Assembly: GCA_023384415.1 (NCBI GenBank)
Contig: JAHDWJ010000031.1
Span: 1-64,000 of the forward strand
Length of the DNA stretch: 64,000 bases
DNA from: Anaerolineae bacterium
Lineage (GTDB): Bacteria; Chloroflexota; Anaerolineae; Promineifilales; Promineifilaceae
Reading direction: 5' to 3'
Positions 1 through 8,450 of the stretch are shown in pieces; the first letter of the stretch is position 1; each line of letters begins with the position of its first letter. Under the pieces are notes generated by a model. That model was not told the DNA's origin. It ran no database searches and was given only the letters and a program-made list of their open reading frames with translations. The translations under genes and the position numbers were made by a program.

Positions 1-128
1 ATCTCACCACCGGGCGATCTCACCACCGGGCGATCTCACCGCCGGGCGATCTCACCGCCGGGCGATCTCACCACCGGGCAATCTCACCGCCGGGCAATCT
101 CACCGCCGGGCGATCTCACCACCACCCG
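1..128. repeat. 16-bp tandem array (ATCTCACCRCCGGGCR)
   Basis: Eight units of 16 bp lie head to tail from the first base of the window, differing mainly at the A/G before CCGGG and at the final base. The array probably extends upstream of the window. There are no spacers between units, so this is not a CRISPR array. A related 16-bp array with the same CACC-CCGGGCG core occurs at 38971-39034, next to a second copy of the structured core described at 139-240. Confidence 0.95.
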
Positions 129-138
129 CCAGACCCGC

Positions 139-240
139 CCGGACGTAAACGTCCGGGCTAAAAAGGCAAAGGCCGTTGGCCTGCGGCCGCAGCCCGGTAG
201 GGCTTCGTATTTTTAGCCCGGCGGTTTCACCGCCGGGCGA
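139..240. repeat. Structured dispersed repeat core, copy 1
   Basis: This stretch contains three hairpins: CGGACGT-AA-ACGTCCG, a short AGCCC/GGGCT pair, and GCCCGGCGG-TTTCA-CCGCCGGGC. It is joined on the left to the 16-bp array and on the right to a few more CCGGGCGAT units. The same order of words (gtaaacgtccgggct, gccgttggcct, cagcccgg.agggctt, tatttttagcccgg) recurs at 38881-38968. It contains one GCGGCCGC octamer at 183. Whether it is transcribed cannot be told from sequence. Confidence 0.85.
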
Positions 241-286
241 TCCCCACCGCCGCACGATCCCCACCGCCGGGCGACTACTCCCCCAC

Positions 287-1069
287 TCAAAACACCGCCG
301 GCCGCTTCTCATTGAACGCCTGCATCGCTTCGTGGTGGTCAGGGTGGACCCAGAGGTGGGTAAAGAGGTGGGTTTCCAGAGCATAAGTTTCGGCCAGGGA
401 GTGGCTCGCGGCCGCGTGAACCAACTGTTTATTGGCCGCCAAAGCAGCCTGGGGCAGCTGCCGCAGCCGCTCAGCCCATTGTTGGGCCACCACCAGCGCA
501 TCCTGCCCAGGTGCGACTACCTCATGCAGCAGACCAACAGCGTGGGCTTCCTGGCTGGTCATCGTTCGGCCGGTCAGCAAAAGCTCCATCGCCCGGCTCT
601 GGCCGATGAGCCGGACAAGCCGGGCTGTGCCCCCCCAACCGGTGGTCAGGGCGTTGCGGATTTGGGCAAACTGGAAATGGGCGTGTGCGGCCGCGAGCCG
701 GAGATCACAGGCAGTTATAATTTCACACCCACCCCCATAAGCGTCCCCATTAACAGCAGCGATAACCGGCACTGGCAGAGCTGTCAATTGGGCCAATGCC
801 TGCCCCATCACCCGATTCAGCCGCTCTCCCCCGGCCTGATCCCCATACTGGGCTAACTCCTTCAAATCCCCGCCGGCTACAAATGCCTGGTGGCCGGCCC
901 CGGTAATGATGAGGACACGGAGAGAACGGTCTTGGGACGCGGCCGCGACTCGTTCGGCAAACTGCTCCTGTGCGGCCCAATTCAACGCATTCCGCGCCCC
1001 AGGCCGATTCACCGACAATACCGCCACCCCATCATTGACTGTATAACGAATTGGCTCATTCATAGCCAC
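287..1069 (-). CDS. Enoyl-CoA hydratase/isomerase (crotonase) family protein
   Basis: A 260-residue protein of normal crotonase length. The oxyanion-hole stretches VAGGDLKEL (near residue 65) and YGGGCEIITACDLRLAA (near residue 110) are clear, and a conserved Glu sits in the second. The family hydrates or isomerises acyl-CoA thioesters in fatty-acid or amino-acid breakdown; the exact substrate cannot be told. A second in-frame Met (MNEP) two codons in, at 1063, could be the true start; neither has a strong ribosome site. No acyl-CoA partner gene lies nearby, and the gene ends beside the repeat cluster at the window edge. Confidence 0.88.
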   Translation of the reverse strand: MAMNEPIRYTVNDGVAVLSVNRPGARNALNWAAQEQFAERVAAASQDRSLRVLIITGAGHQAFVAGGDLKELAQYGDQAGGERLNRVMGQALAQLTALPVPVIAAVNGDAYGGGCEIITACDLRLAAAHAHFQFAQIRNALTTGWGGTARLVRLIGQSRAMELLLTGRTMTSQEAHAVGLLHEVVAPGQDALVVAQQWAERLRQLPQAALAANKQLVHAAASHSLAETYALETHLFTHLWVHPDHHEAMQAFNEKRPAVF

Positions 1070-1160
1070 GAAGTGTAAGCGGAGAATCAGCCATCGTCAA
1101 TCTATGCTGGCTGCGACCAGTCTCCAACCATGTTACTTCTAGCAAACCTGACAGATATTT

Positions 1161-1189
1161 TTGACAATCCACAGCCCATTTGTTATAGT
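1161..1189 (+). promoter_or_regulatory. Sigma-70-type promoter for the SAM riboswitch transcript
   Basis: TTGACA at 1161-1166 and TATAGT at 1184-1189 are separated by exactly 17 bp, a near-consensus housekeeping promoter. The predicted start near 1196 is about 45 nt before the riboswitch aptamer. Confidence 0.75.
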
Positions 1190-1241
1190 TCCGCCCAATT
1201 CCGACAGCGGAACCATTAAAAACCACATACGTTGTGAGATT

Positions 1242-1366
1242 CTTATCCAGAGAGGTTGAGGGAACGGCCCGATGACACCTCAGCAACCGCCCACCAGGGA
1301 AATGGTGCTAATTCCGGCAGGTAACGTCTGAGTATAGACGTAAGCCTGAAAGATGAGGAAGACGAA
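1242..1366 (+). promoter_or_regulatory. SAM-I (S-box) riboswitch aptamer
   Basis: The hallmark S-box words are present in order: CTTATCCAGAGAGGTTGAGG, GGAACGGCCCGATGACACC, CAGCAACC, then AATGGTGCTAATTCC and GATGAGGAAG. P1 can form between CTTATC (1242-1247) and GATGAG (1352-1357). SAM-I aptamers bind S-adenosylmethionine and switch off methionine and cysteine genes by premature termination. That fits the intrinsic terminator at 1388-1423 and the trans-sulfuration enzyme downstream. Confidence 0.95.
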
Positions 1367-1387
1367 CACGCTTATCTGTGTCTGACC

Positions 1388-1423
1388 CGCCTCTTCTAAA
1401 ACTCTGGAAGAGGCGTTTTTTTT
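1388..1423 (+). terminator. Intrinsic terminator, riboswitch expression platform
   Basis: CGCCTCTTC (1388-1396) pairs perfectly with GAAGAGGCG (1407-1415) and is followed by eight T residues. It lies between the SAM-I aptamer and the coding region, so it is the expected OFF structure when SAM is bound. Confidence 0.93.
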
Positions 1424-1559
1424 GCCCCCTCAAGGGAACGGAAACAAAGTAAATGAGGAACTCGGCGGAACTGTCAAAAGTTGTGAGAACTCCCTCAGCA
1501 CTCAGCCCTCTCTTTTTCTCTGGCTAATTTCTCACGTATGTCAATGCAAGGAGCAGGAG

Positions 1560-2834
1560 ATGACAACTGTGAGCGAACTGATTCAACCCCGCGAATTAAT
1601 CGGTGATACCGGCCTGCGGCCGCATTCCCCCCTCACCCGTGCTGTCCATGGCCACCGGCAAAGCCGCCGCCCCCACCCCCACCACGCCCTCACCACCCCC
1701 ATTGTGCAGACGGCTACTTACACCTTTAAGAACAGTGCCGATCTATGTGCCTTCATGGAAGCCAAAATGTGGGGCAATGACCCGGAGATGGCCGAGCGGG
1801 GGGAGTATGGCCGATATGGCAACCCAACGGTGCGCTCGGTGGAGAAACGGCTGGCGACTCTGGAAGAAGGGGATGACGCCCTGCTTTTCCCGACCGGCAT
1901 GGCGGCCATCACCAATGTTCTGCTCTCTATCCTGCCCGCCGGGGCACACGTCATCTTCACCGACGATTGTTACCGCAAAACGCGCCAATTTTGCAACAGC
2001 TTTTTGCGCCGCTTTGGCATTGAGACCAGCCAGGTGCCGGTGGGGGATTATGCCGCTCTAGAACAGGCGATTCAGGCCAATACCCGGCTGATTATCAGTG
2101 AAAGCCCTACCAACCCATATTTGCGGGTGGTAGACCTGGAACGACTGGCCGACATTGCCCACCGCCACCGGGTTAAGACACTCATTGATGCCACCTTTGC
2201 CACGCCGATCAATGTGCGGCCGCTCCAATTTGGCATTGATCTGGTCATCCACAGCGCTACTAAATATTTGAGCGGCCATAATGACATCATGGCCGGGGTG
2301 GCCGTTGGCGAAGCGGGGCTGATTCATGCCTTGCGCCAAAGCCAGGGAATGCTTGGGGGGGTGTTAGACCCTCATGCGGCCGCGCTCCTGGAACGGGGAT
2401 TAAAAACATTAGCCCTACGAGTGCGCCAGCAAAATCAAACCACCCAAAGTATAGCCAGTTATCTGGAAACCCACCCCAAAATCGAGCAGGTATGGTATCC
2501 CGGACTCAGTTCCCACCCTGATTACGCCATCGCCCAGGCCCAGATGAGCGGTTTTGGCGGCGTTGTCAGCTTCACCATTAAACCGATTGCTGGGGAAACC
2601 CCATTGGCCACCACCAGCCGCTTCATTGATGCCGTTACCATCCCCCTCATCGCCCCCAGCCTGGGCGGGGTGGAAAGCCTCATCGAGCAGCCCGCCCTGA
2701 TGTCTTATTATGAACTGTCTACCGAAGAGCGGTTAGCCATTGGGGTACGAGATAACCTGGTGCGGTTGGCAGTGGGCATTGAAGATGAAAATGATATACT
2801 GACTGATCTGGAACAGGCTTTAGCCCAGATATAG
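1560..2834 (+). CDS. metB: Cystathionine gamma-synthase-like PLP enzyme
   Basis: A 424-residue Cys/Met-metabolism PLP enzyme. The phosphate-binding YGRYGNPT (residues 83-90) and the PLP lysine in SATKYLSG (K235) are visible. Such enzymes join an activated homoserine to cysteine, or to sulfide, on the way to methionine. The start at 1560 is chosen because AAGGAGCAGGAG sits just upstream; the open frame continues 46 codons further, but that part overlaps the riboswitch terminator tail and has no family similarity. The SAM-I riboswitch upstream supports a methionine role. An aspartate kinase follows 66 bp downstream. O-acetylhomoserine sulfhydrylase or gamma-lyase activity cannot be excluded. 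Confidence 0.9.
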   Translation: MTTVSELIQPRELIGDTGLRPHSPLTRAVHGHRQSRRPHPHHALTTPIVQTATYTFKNSADLCAFMEAKMWGNDPEMAERGEYGRYGNPTVRSVEKRLATLEEGDDALLFPTGMAAITNVLLSILPAGAHVIFTDDCYRKTRQFCNSFLRRFGIETSQVPVGDYAALEQAIQANTRLIISESPTNPYLRVVDLERLADIAHRHRVKTLIDATFATPINVRPLQFGIDLVIHSATKYLSGHNDIMAGVAVGEAGLIHALRQSQGMLGGVLDPHAAALLERGLKTLALRVRQQNQTTQSIASYLETHPKIEQVWYPGLSSHPDYAIAQAQMSGFGGVVSFTIKPIAGETPLATTSRFIDAVTIPLIAPSLGGVESLIEQPALMSYYELSTEERLAIGVRDNLVRLAVGIEDENDILTDLEQALAQI

Positions 2835-2853
2835 CTTCAGGTATGGCTTTTTT

Positions 2854-2877
2854 CATAATTCATAATTCATAATTCAT
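2854..2877. repeat. Heptamer tandem repeat (CATAATT)3
   Basis: Three perfect CATAATT units plus a partial fourth lie in the gap before the aspartate kinase gene. It is one of several unrelated 7-bp tandem families seen in gaps of this window. Confidence 0.9.
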
Positions 2878-2900
2878 CCTTACTTTCACAGGAGTTTTTT

Positions 2901-4310
2901 ATGACATTGGTGATGAAATTTGGCGGGACGTCGGTGGGAAACGCGGCCGCTATCCGGCAAACAGCCGCGCTCATTAAAAGCTGCCAGCAAGAGTGGGGCC
3001 AGGTTGTGGTCGTCGCTTCGGCCATGGGGTCAAAGCCGGTCAAGGTAACAGATTGGCTGCTCACTGGAGCCACGGCCGCGGCCGCAGGTGACAGCGAAAC
3101 GGTCAAACAGGCGGCCGCCTACCTGCGCCAGGTCCATTATGAAGCCATTGATGAACTGCTCCACCCCGAAAGGGAGCGGCAAACCATCCTGGCTGAAAAT
3201 CAGCGGTTTATCAACCATTACGTCGCCCTCTGTGAGGCGGCTGAGGTGCTGGGGGAGATGACTCCTCGCGCCCTGGATGTCATCGGGGGCATGGGAGAAC
3301 AAATGGCTATACGAATTTTGGCCGCCTATTTACGCCAGGAAGGGCAGCCTGCGGCCGCCGTTGACGCCACCGAACTCATCGTGACCGACAACCATTTCCA
3401 GGCAGCCACCCCCCTGATGGGCCTAACCAGCCCCAAAACAGAAGCCCGGCTGCGGCCGCTGCTAACCAAAAATATCATCCCCATCGTTACCGGCTTCATT
3501 GGGGCTACCGAAGATGGCATCAGCACCACCCTGGGGCGCGGCGGCTCTGATTACAGCGGGGCCATTTTGGGGCAGGCTCTCCAGGCCAAAGAGGTGTGGA
3601 TATGGACCGATGTGGATGGGGTAATGACCGCCGATCCCCGCCTGGTCAGCACCGCCCAATCTATCCCCACCCTCAGCTACCGGGAAGTGTCAGAGCTGGC
3701 CTATTTTGGGGCACAGGTGCTGCACCCCAAAACGATGCGCCCCTGTGTGGAAAATGGCATTCCCCTGCGAATTAAGAATACCTTCCACCCTGACCATCCC
3801 GGCACGGTCATCGTTACCAATGGAGTGAATGGGCGGGGGAGCATTAAAGCGGTTACGGCGATCAAAGAGTTAGCCATGATTACCGTTGAAGGGCGGGGGA
3901 TGATGGGGGTGCCAGGCATTGCCGCCCGCACCTTTGGGGCCGTAGCCCAAATTGGAGTCAGTGTCTTGCTCATCGCCCAGGCATCTTCGGAGCAATCTAT
4001 CTGCTTTGTCACCCCGGCCAAATCGGCTCCGGCAGTGGTAGAAAGCCTGGAACGAGCTTTGCATGAAGAGCTAACACGGCGGGATATTGACCGGGTGTGG
4101 GCACGGCCAGACCTCTCTATCGTCACCGTAGTAGGGGCCGGGATGCAGGGAACCCCAGGGATTGCCGGTCGCATCTTTACCGCTCTAGGGGAGCATCATG
4201 TAAACGTCATCGCTATTGCTCAGGGGTCTTCGGAGTGCAGCATTAGCCTGGTGGTACAGACTGATGATGTGGCGGCCGCAGTACAGCATATCCATCGTTT
4301 AATCGTTTAG
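2901..4310 (+). CDS. lysC: Aspartate kinase
   Basis: A 469-residue aspartokinase. The N-terminal KFGGTSVG (residues 6-13) and the LGRGGSDYSG nucleotide-binding loop mark the kinase domain, and two ACT domains fill the last 150 residues (VEGRGMMGVPG and VVGAGMQGTPG). It phosphorylates aspartate in the first step toward lysine, threonine and methionine, and the ACT domains normally give feedback inhibition. AGGAG lies 7 bp before the ATG. It follows the riboswitch-controlled cystathionine gamma-synthase gene and may be co-transcribed with it, which would put methionine precursor supply under SAM control. No homoserine dehydrogenase domain is fused. Confidence 0.95.
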   Translation: MTLVMKFGGTSVGNAAAIRQTAALIKSCQQEWGQVVVVASAMGSKPVKVTDWLLTGATAAAAGDSETVKQAAAYLRQVHYEAIDELLHPERERQTILAENQRFINHYVALCEAAEVLGEMTPRALDVIGGMGEQMAIRILAAYLRQEGQPAAAVDATELIVTDNHFQAATPLMGLTSPKTEARLRPLLTKNIIPIVTGFIGATEDGISTTLGRGGSDYSGAILGQALQAKEVWIWTDVDGVMTADPRLVSTAQSIPTLSYREVSELAYFGAQVLHPKTMRPCVENGIPLRIKNTFHPDHPGTVIVTNGVNGRGSIKAVTAIKELAMITVEGRGMMGVPGIAARTFGAVAQIGVSVLLIAQASSEQSICFVTPAKSAPAVVESLERALHEELTRRDIDRVWARPDLSIVTVVGAGMQGTPGIAGRIFTALGEHHVNVIAIAQGSSECSISLVVQTDDVAAAVQHIHRLIV

Positions 4311-4483
4311 GAACGCGGATGGGCAGGATTAGCGGATTGGGCTATCCAGTTAATCCCTGTTCAATCCCGCAACTTTACTCTGGCTAATTTTCCCTCAAGA
4401 ACACGGATGGGCAGGATTGGCAGATTGGGCTATCCAGTTAATCCCTGTTCAATCCCGCAACTTTACTCCGGTTAATTTTCCCT
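4311..4483. repeat. Two 85-bp imperfect direct repeats
   Basis: Units at 4311-4395 and 4399-4483 are nearly identical and begin GAACRCGGATGGGCAGGATT. Each contains repeated short words (gcggattggg, cagattggg). They fill the gap after the aspartate kinase. The remaining part to 4649 shows no gene; only the ribosome site AAGGAG before 4650 is evident. Confidence 0.9.
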
Positions 4484-4649
4484 TTAACCGGCTGCTTGCC
4501 GACAACTAAACAAGAAACAAATTTGAGTTTATACCCGGCATAATTCTAAACTTAACGCCTGGCCTTGTTTGTGACCTACCAACCTGGTCAAAATAGAGGG
4601 TATATGCGGCCAAAAAAGCTGCAAACCCATCATTACAAGGAGTTAAGTT

Positions 4650-5723
4650 ATGTTGAAGAAGGTTTCTCTTTGCTTTTCCCTATTGTTGCTGCTGTTCGCG
4701 GCCGCCTGCCAGAGCAATAGCAGCAGCAATCCCCCGGCTGCGGCAACTGCCGCCCCAGCGGCTACCACTCCGCCCACCAGCGGCCGCAATCGGCTGGTCA
4801 TCTACTCAGGCCGCTCCGAAACCCTGGTCAAACCGATTATCGATCAGTTCGCGGCCGCAACGGGCATCCAGGTAGAAGTACGGTATGGCAGCACCAGTGA
4901 AATCGCCGCTACTATCCTGGAAGAAGGACGCAACAGTCCTGCAGATCTGTTTTTTGCCCAGGATCCCGGGGGGTTAGGGGCAGTACAGGCTGCCGGACTG
5001 CTGGCAACTTTGCCCGGTGAAATCCTGGAGCAGGTACCAGCCCGCTTTGCCGATGTGAATGGGGAATGGGTAGGAATTAGCGGCCGCGCCCGTGTCGTCG
5101 TCTACAATACCGCTGCCCTGACCGAGGCCGAGCTGCCTGACAGCATCGAAGGGTTCACCGACCCCAAATGGCGGGGGAAAATTGGTTGGGCCCCCAGCAA
5201 TGGCTCATTCCAGGCGATGGTGACCGGGATGCGAAATGTGTGGGGAGAAGAGCGGACACGGGCCTGGCTGAGTGGCATTCAGGCCAACAACCCAATTGTG
5301 TATGAGAACAATACGGCCATTGTCGCGGCCGCGGGAGTTGGGGAGATCGAGGTTGGCTTCGTCAACCATTATTACCTGTTCCGCTTCCTGGCGGAACAGG
5401 GGGACAGCTTTGGGGCCCGCAACTACTTCATCGCCAACGGGGGCCCCGAATCGCTGATGATGGTTTCTGGGGTCGGGGTTCTCAAGACCGCCGCCAACGC
5501 GGAAAACGCCATCCGTTTTATTAACTTCCTGCTTTCTGTACCAGGGCAGCAATATTTCGCTTCGACAACCTATGAATACCCGGTTATTGCCGGTGTTACC
5601 GTCTCTCCTTTGTTGACGCCTCTGGCTGATATAGATAACGCGGCCGCGAACATCGCCCTCAATGATCTGTCTGACCTGGTTGGAACGGCCCGGCTGCTCA
5701 GTGATTTGGGCATTTTGCCTTAA
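4650..5723 (+). CDS. Fe(III)-type ABC transporter substrate-binding lipoprotein
   Basis: A 357-residue protein with a lipoprotein signal ending FAAAC (lipobox Cys20) and a Ser/Ala/Pro/Thr-rich linker to about residue 45. The mature part opens with LVIYSGRSETLVKPI and later has the FVNHYYLFRF stretch, as in the FbpA/FutA iron-binding group. Such proteins capture ferric iron (or thiamine or phosphonate in sister groups) outside the membrane for an ABC importer. No permease or ATPase gene adjoins it, so it is an orphan here. A strong AAGGAG precedes the ATG. The substrate is inferred from family only. Confidence 0.85.
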   Translation: MLKKVSLCFSLLLLLFAAACQSNSSSNPPAAATAAPAATTPPTSGRNRLVIYSGRSETLVKPIIDQFAAATGIQVEVRYGSTSEIAATILEEGRNSPADLFFAQDPGGLGAVQAAGLLATLPGEILEQVPARFADVNGEWVGISGRARVVVYNTAALTEAELPDSIEGFTDPKWRGKIGWAPSNGSFQAMVTGMRNVWGEERTRAWLSGIQANNPIVYENNTAIVAAAGVGEIEVGFVNHYYLFRFLAEQGDSFGARNYFIANGGPESLMMVSGVGVLKTAANAENAIRFINFLLSVPGQQYFASTTYEYPVIAGVTVSPLLTPLADIDNAAANIALNDLSDLVGTARLLSDLGILP

Positions 5724-5827
5724 CTGATGTTTTATAATTCTGGGGCTTTGGGATTTGGCAGGGCAAGGCCAACTGTAAAAGACCCACATTTTGTTATGAA
5801 GGGATGTATTGCGTATTATAAGCGGCT

Positions 5828-6328
5828 ATGAGTACCATACACGATCATGATCCACTGCGGCCGCATCGCCACGACCCCAACCCCGCTCCCCCTTCTCCAG
5901 ACCCGGCCTTCGCCCTATTCAACCCAGATAGGCAAAGCGAGATCATCACCCCCGATGATCTCGCCCTGCTGCCCCAAACTGAGAGCAAGCCGCTGTTTAT
6001 CGTCACTACCAGTCATGGCACATCGGGGCCATTTCGTTTTGGTGGGGTGGCATTGTTTGATTTATTACAGCAGCGGATGGCTTTACCGGAACGGTTCCAG
6101 GTTGAAGCCGTCAGTGGGGATGGGTTCGGTACCCGGATTGAGGGAGATGAACTGCTTTATCCCCACGCTAACGGCCCCATTCTCCTCAGCACCCACATAA
6201 ACGGGGTACCCCTCATCCGTGAGCAAGGGCTGGTGCGCCTCATCGTCCCCAGCGAAACGGATGATGCCCTGCGCCAGGTGAAATGGGTAACCACCATTCG
6301 TGTTGTTATACCACCCACTCCTGCATAA
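5828..6328 (+). CDS. Stand-alone molybdopterin-oxidoreductase-like domain protein
   Basis: A 166-residue protein. The first 30 residues are His/Pro/Asp-rich (HDHDPLRPHRHDP). The rest resembles the oxidoreductase molybdopterin-binding domain: a FRFGGVALFDLLQ segment, a GVPL-LVRLIVPSE strand-loop and a closing KWVTTIRV, matching the GFPLRLVA...VKWITHIQV end of the protein at 18743-19774. The cysteine that ligates Mo in sulfite-oxidase-like proteins is absent, so it may only bind a ligand or partner. No signal peptide is seen. The Moco-fold call is moderate, and the function is unknown. Confidence 0.6.
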   Translation: MSTIHDHDPLRPHRHDPNPAPPSPDPAFALFNPDRQSEIITPDDLALLPQTESKPLFIVTTSHGTSGPFRFGGVALFDLLQQRMALPERFQVEAVSGDGFGTRIEGDELLYPHANGPILLSTHINGVPLIREQGLVRLIVPSETDDALRQVKWVTTIRVVIPPTPA

Positions 6329-6343
6329 TCAGATAGTTGGCGA

Positions 6344-6604
6344 TCAATAATGGAACCGGCAAGAGACAATAATTATCTCTTCTTCTGTCACTTTATAGAC
6401 AAGGCGATGCTCATCATTAATACGGCGAGACCACAATCCTTTGAGATTGTGTTTTAATGGCTCTGGTTTGCCTATGCCACTGAACGGCATTCGATCAATT
6501 TCCAAAATCAGACGAACAATCCGCACATATATTTTGCGATCTACAGTGGCCCACTCATTGAAATCAGCAAACGCCTGGGGTAAAAAGGCTATCTTTCTCA
6601 TCAT
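6344..6604 (-). CDS. YoeB/RelE-family toxin
   Basis: An 86-residue basic protein with the Txe/YoeB pattern: KIAFLPQAFADFNEW at the N-terminus, PFSGIGKPEPLKHNLKG in the middle, and WSRRINDEHRLVYKV plus a terminal CRFHY. In this family the Glu, Arg and His in these stretches form the ribosome-dependent mRNA cleavage site. Its ATG overlaps the antitoxin stop by one base (TAATG), the usual coupling that makes antitoxin first. The pair sits in a stretch poor in the GCGGCCGC octamer. Confidence 0.9.
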   Translation of the reverse strand: MMRKIAFLPQAFADFNEWATVDRKIYVRIVRLILEIDRMPFSGIGKPEPLKHNLKGLWSRRINDEHRLVYKVTEEEIIIVSCRFHY

Positions 6605-6834
6605 TACGAGAAGGTAACGTAAGTGTAATTTTGGGGGTCTTGTAAATCATTTAACGCTTTTTGCAAATGCTGACGATTGGCATCTGTGGATAGTAGATAA
6701 TCGGTTGTATCTTGCTCATCTGGATCAACCAGAATAATAACTTCTACAATCGTCCCTTTTGGCACATTCGGCCATAATAATTCTATTTTACCGTTGTCGC
6801 CGACGACAGCTCGTTGTCGCATTCCTGTTAACAT
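6604..6834 (-). CDS. Antitoxin partner of the YoeB-like toxin
   Basis: A 76-residue protein. The N-terminal half (ALLWPNVPKG-like: IELLWPNVPKGTIVEVIILV) looks like a small AbrB/MazE-type or unclassified DNA-binding part. The C-terminal YLLSTDANRQHLQKALNDL resembles the toxin-wrapping tail of YefM. The start at 6834 is preferred because GAGGT lies just upstream; an upstream in-frame ATG at 6870 would add 12 residues. Function is inferred from position and the tail. Confidence 0.75.
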   Translation of the reverse strand: MLTGMRQRAVVGDNGKIELLWPNVPKGTIVEVIILVDPDEQDTTDYLLSTDANRQHLQKALNDLQDPQNYTYVTFS

Positions 6835-6928
6835 ATTTACCTCGCTTACCGCTATCAGCTGAATAATCATAACAGTATAACGTATTTACTGGCACAAGGA
6901 GTAGCTCTCTCGCAACTTGTCAAATAGG

Positions 6929-7636
6929 TTACGGCATAGTGAAGCAGGAGAGGCGCAAAATCTCTTCTAAAACGAGGTCCGGATCGCGGCCGCTGCTGTC
7001 AATGATCACCGCATCCTCAGCCGGCCGCAGGGGGGAATGTTCGCGGCCGCTGTCTATCTTGTCCCGCCGGATCACATCAGCCAGGATAGTTTCGTAGGGG
7101 GTGCTGTCCCCTTTGGCCTGCCGCTCTAACCAGCGCCGCCGCGCCCGCTCCTCAGCCGAAGCAATAATGTATAGTTTGAGCGGGGCCTGGGGCAAAACGA
7201 CGGTGCCAATATCCCGACCGACCATGACGACGCGGCCGCGTTCCCCATATTGACGCTGAAGTTTCACCATCTGCTGCCGCACCCCCGCGTATGCTGAAAC
7301 CTGGGAGACATGCCGGTCTACCACCTGGGTGCGAATAGCCTGGGTGACATCTTCCCCATCCACATACACCAAATAATAGTAACCATCTGTTTGCTCATCA
7401 GCGTTAGTAATCTCAATATCAATCTGCTCCGCCAGGGCCACGATGGCCAGTTCGTTATCAATATCTACCCCGCGCTGCAAGGCGGCAAAGGTAGCTGCCC
7501 GGTACATAGAACCAGTGTCCAAAAACAAATAACCTAGCCGGTCGGCCAACATTTTGCCAACCGTTGTCTTACCAGAAGCCGCCGGGCCGTCTATGGCGAT
7601 GGCGGCAGGAAAATTGTGTTCACTCAAAGAAGACAC
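6929..7636 (-). CDS. cmk: Cytidylate kinase
   Basis: A 235-residue CMP kinase with P-loop GPAASGKTTVGKML (residues 18-31), the FLDTGSMYRAAT nucleotide-binding segment and MVGRDIGTVVLP. It phosphorylates CMP and dCMP. It is the last gene of a minus-strand cluster scpB-rluB-cmk, an order common in many bacteria. A heptamer-repeat gap of 86 bp separates it from rluB. Confidence 0.95.
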   Translation of the reverse strand: MSSLSEHNFPAAIAIDGPAASGKTTVGKMLADRLGYLFLDTGSMYRAATFAALQRGVDIDNELAIVALAEQIDIEITNADEQTDGYYYLVYVDGEDVTQAIRTQVVDRHVSQVSAYAGVRQQMVKLQRQYGERGRVVMVGRDIGTVVLPQAPLKLYIIASAEERARRRWLERQAKGDSTPYETILADVIRRDKIDSGREHSPLRPAEDAVIIDSSGRDPDLVLEEILRLSCFTMP

Positions 7637-7722
7637 CTCTGAAATAGGGATGAATTAGGAAGGAAGAATTAGGAAGAAAGTCGTACTCGCACACTCACAC
7701 ACGCGCTTACTCGCTTACTTCA

Positions 7723-8448
7723 TCATTCCTCGCGCTCTACCTCGGTCTGCAAGGCACGTAGTTCGGCCGGGGTAAGATGGCGCCATTGGCCCGGCTCTAC
7801 CCCAGACAAGTGCAGGGGCCCGATGCGAATACGGATAAGCTGCCGCACTTCATGCCCCAACGCGGCCGCGACCCGGCGAATTTGTCGTTTTTTCCCCTCT
7901 CGTAAAATAACCGTCAGCCAGGTGGCTCCGGGCATTGTCTTATCTACCTTGACCTTCGCCGGGGCTGTCATCTGCCCATCAAGCAGGATCCCCCGCTCCC
8001 ATTGGGCCAATGTTTCGGCGGTGGGCTGACCAAAAACCAGCACCAGGTACTCCTTCTCATGTTCATAGCGGGGATGGGTCAGCCGATGGGCCAGGTGGCC
8101 GTCATTGGTCAGCAGCATCAATCCCTCGCTTGGTTTATCTAACCGCCCCACTGGATAGAGATGGCCGGGCAGGTTGATCAGATCGCGCACCGTTGTCCGC
8201 CCCTCATCTAGCTCATCCTCAGTTGAGGAGAGAACTCCTTTGGGTTTATTGAGCATGAGATACAGCTTTTTTTGCTGGCGGATGGCGCGGCCGCGCACGG
8301 TGATCTCATCCTTGTCGGGGTCCGCTTTCGTGCCCAGCACCGCCGGCTGCCCGTTCACCCGCACCACGCCGGCCCGAATCAACGCCTCACACGCCCGCCG
8401 CGAGCCAAATCCCGCTTCCGCCATAATCTTCTGTACACGTTCTAACAT
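7723..8448 (-). CDS. rluB: 23S rRNA pseudouridine synthase, RluB/RsuA family
   Basis: A 241-residue protein. An N-terminal S4 RNA-binding domain (RVQKIMAEAGFGSRRACEALI) is followed by the pseudouridine synthase domain with catalytic Asp in GRLDKPSEGLMLLTNDG. The family isomerises one uridine in rRNA. The usual Thr in GRLDxxTxGL is Ser here. It lies between scpB and cmk. RluB, RluE, RluF and RsuA types cannot be fully told apart by eye; RluB is the usual neighbour of scpB. Confidence 0.92.
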   Translation of the reverse strand: MLERVQKIMAEAGFGSRRACEALIRAGVVRVNGQPAVLGTKADPDKDEITVRGRAIRQQKKLYLMLNKPKGVLSSTEDELDEGRTTVRDLINLPGHLYPVGRLDKPSEGLMLLTNDGHLAHRLTHPRYEHEKEYLVLVFGQPTAETLAQWERGILLDGQMTAPAKVKVDKTMPGATWLTVILREGKKRQIRRVAAALGHEVRQLIRIRIGPLHLSGVEPGQWRHLTPAELRALQTEVEREE

Positions 8449-8450
8449 AG

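Noticed and set aside
1..128. CRISPR-like array
   Set aside because: The 16-bp units follow each other without spacers, and no cas gene is present.
176..856. Open frame of 226 codons on the plus strand
   Set aside because: It mirrors the enoyl-CoA hydratase gene on the other strand and has no recognisable domain.
1056..1286. Minus-strand frame of 76 codons
   Set aside because: It covers the promoter and riboswitch on the other strand and shows no protein-like pattern.
1422..1559. 46-codon N-terminal extension of the cystathionine gamma-synthase
   Set aside because: It begins inside the riboswitch terminator, lacks a ribosome site and family similarity; the ATG at 1560 has a strong AAGGAG.
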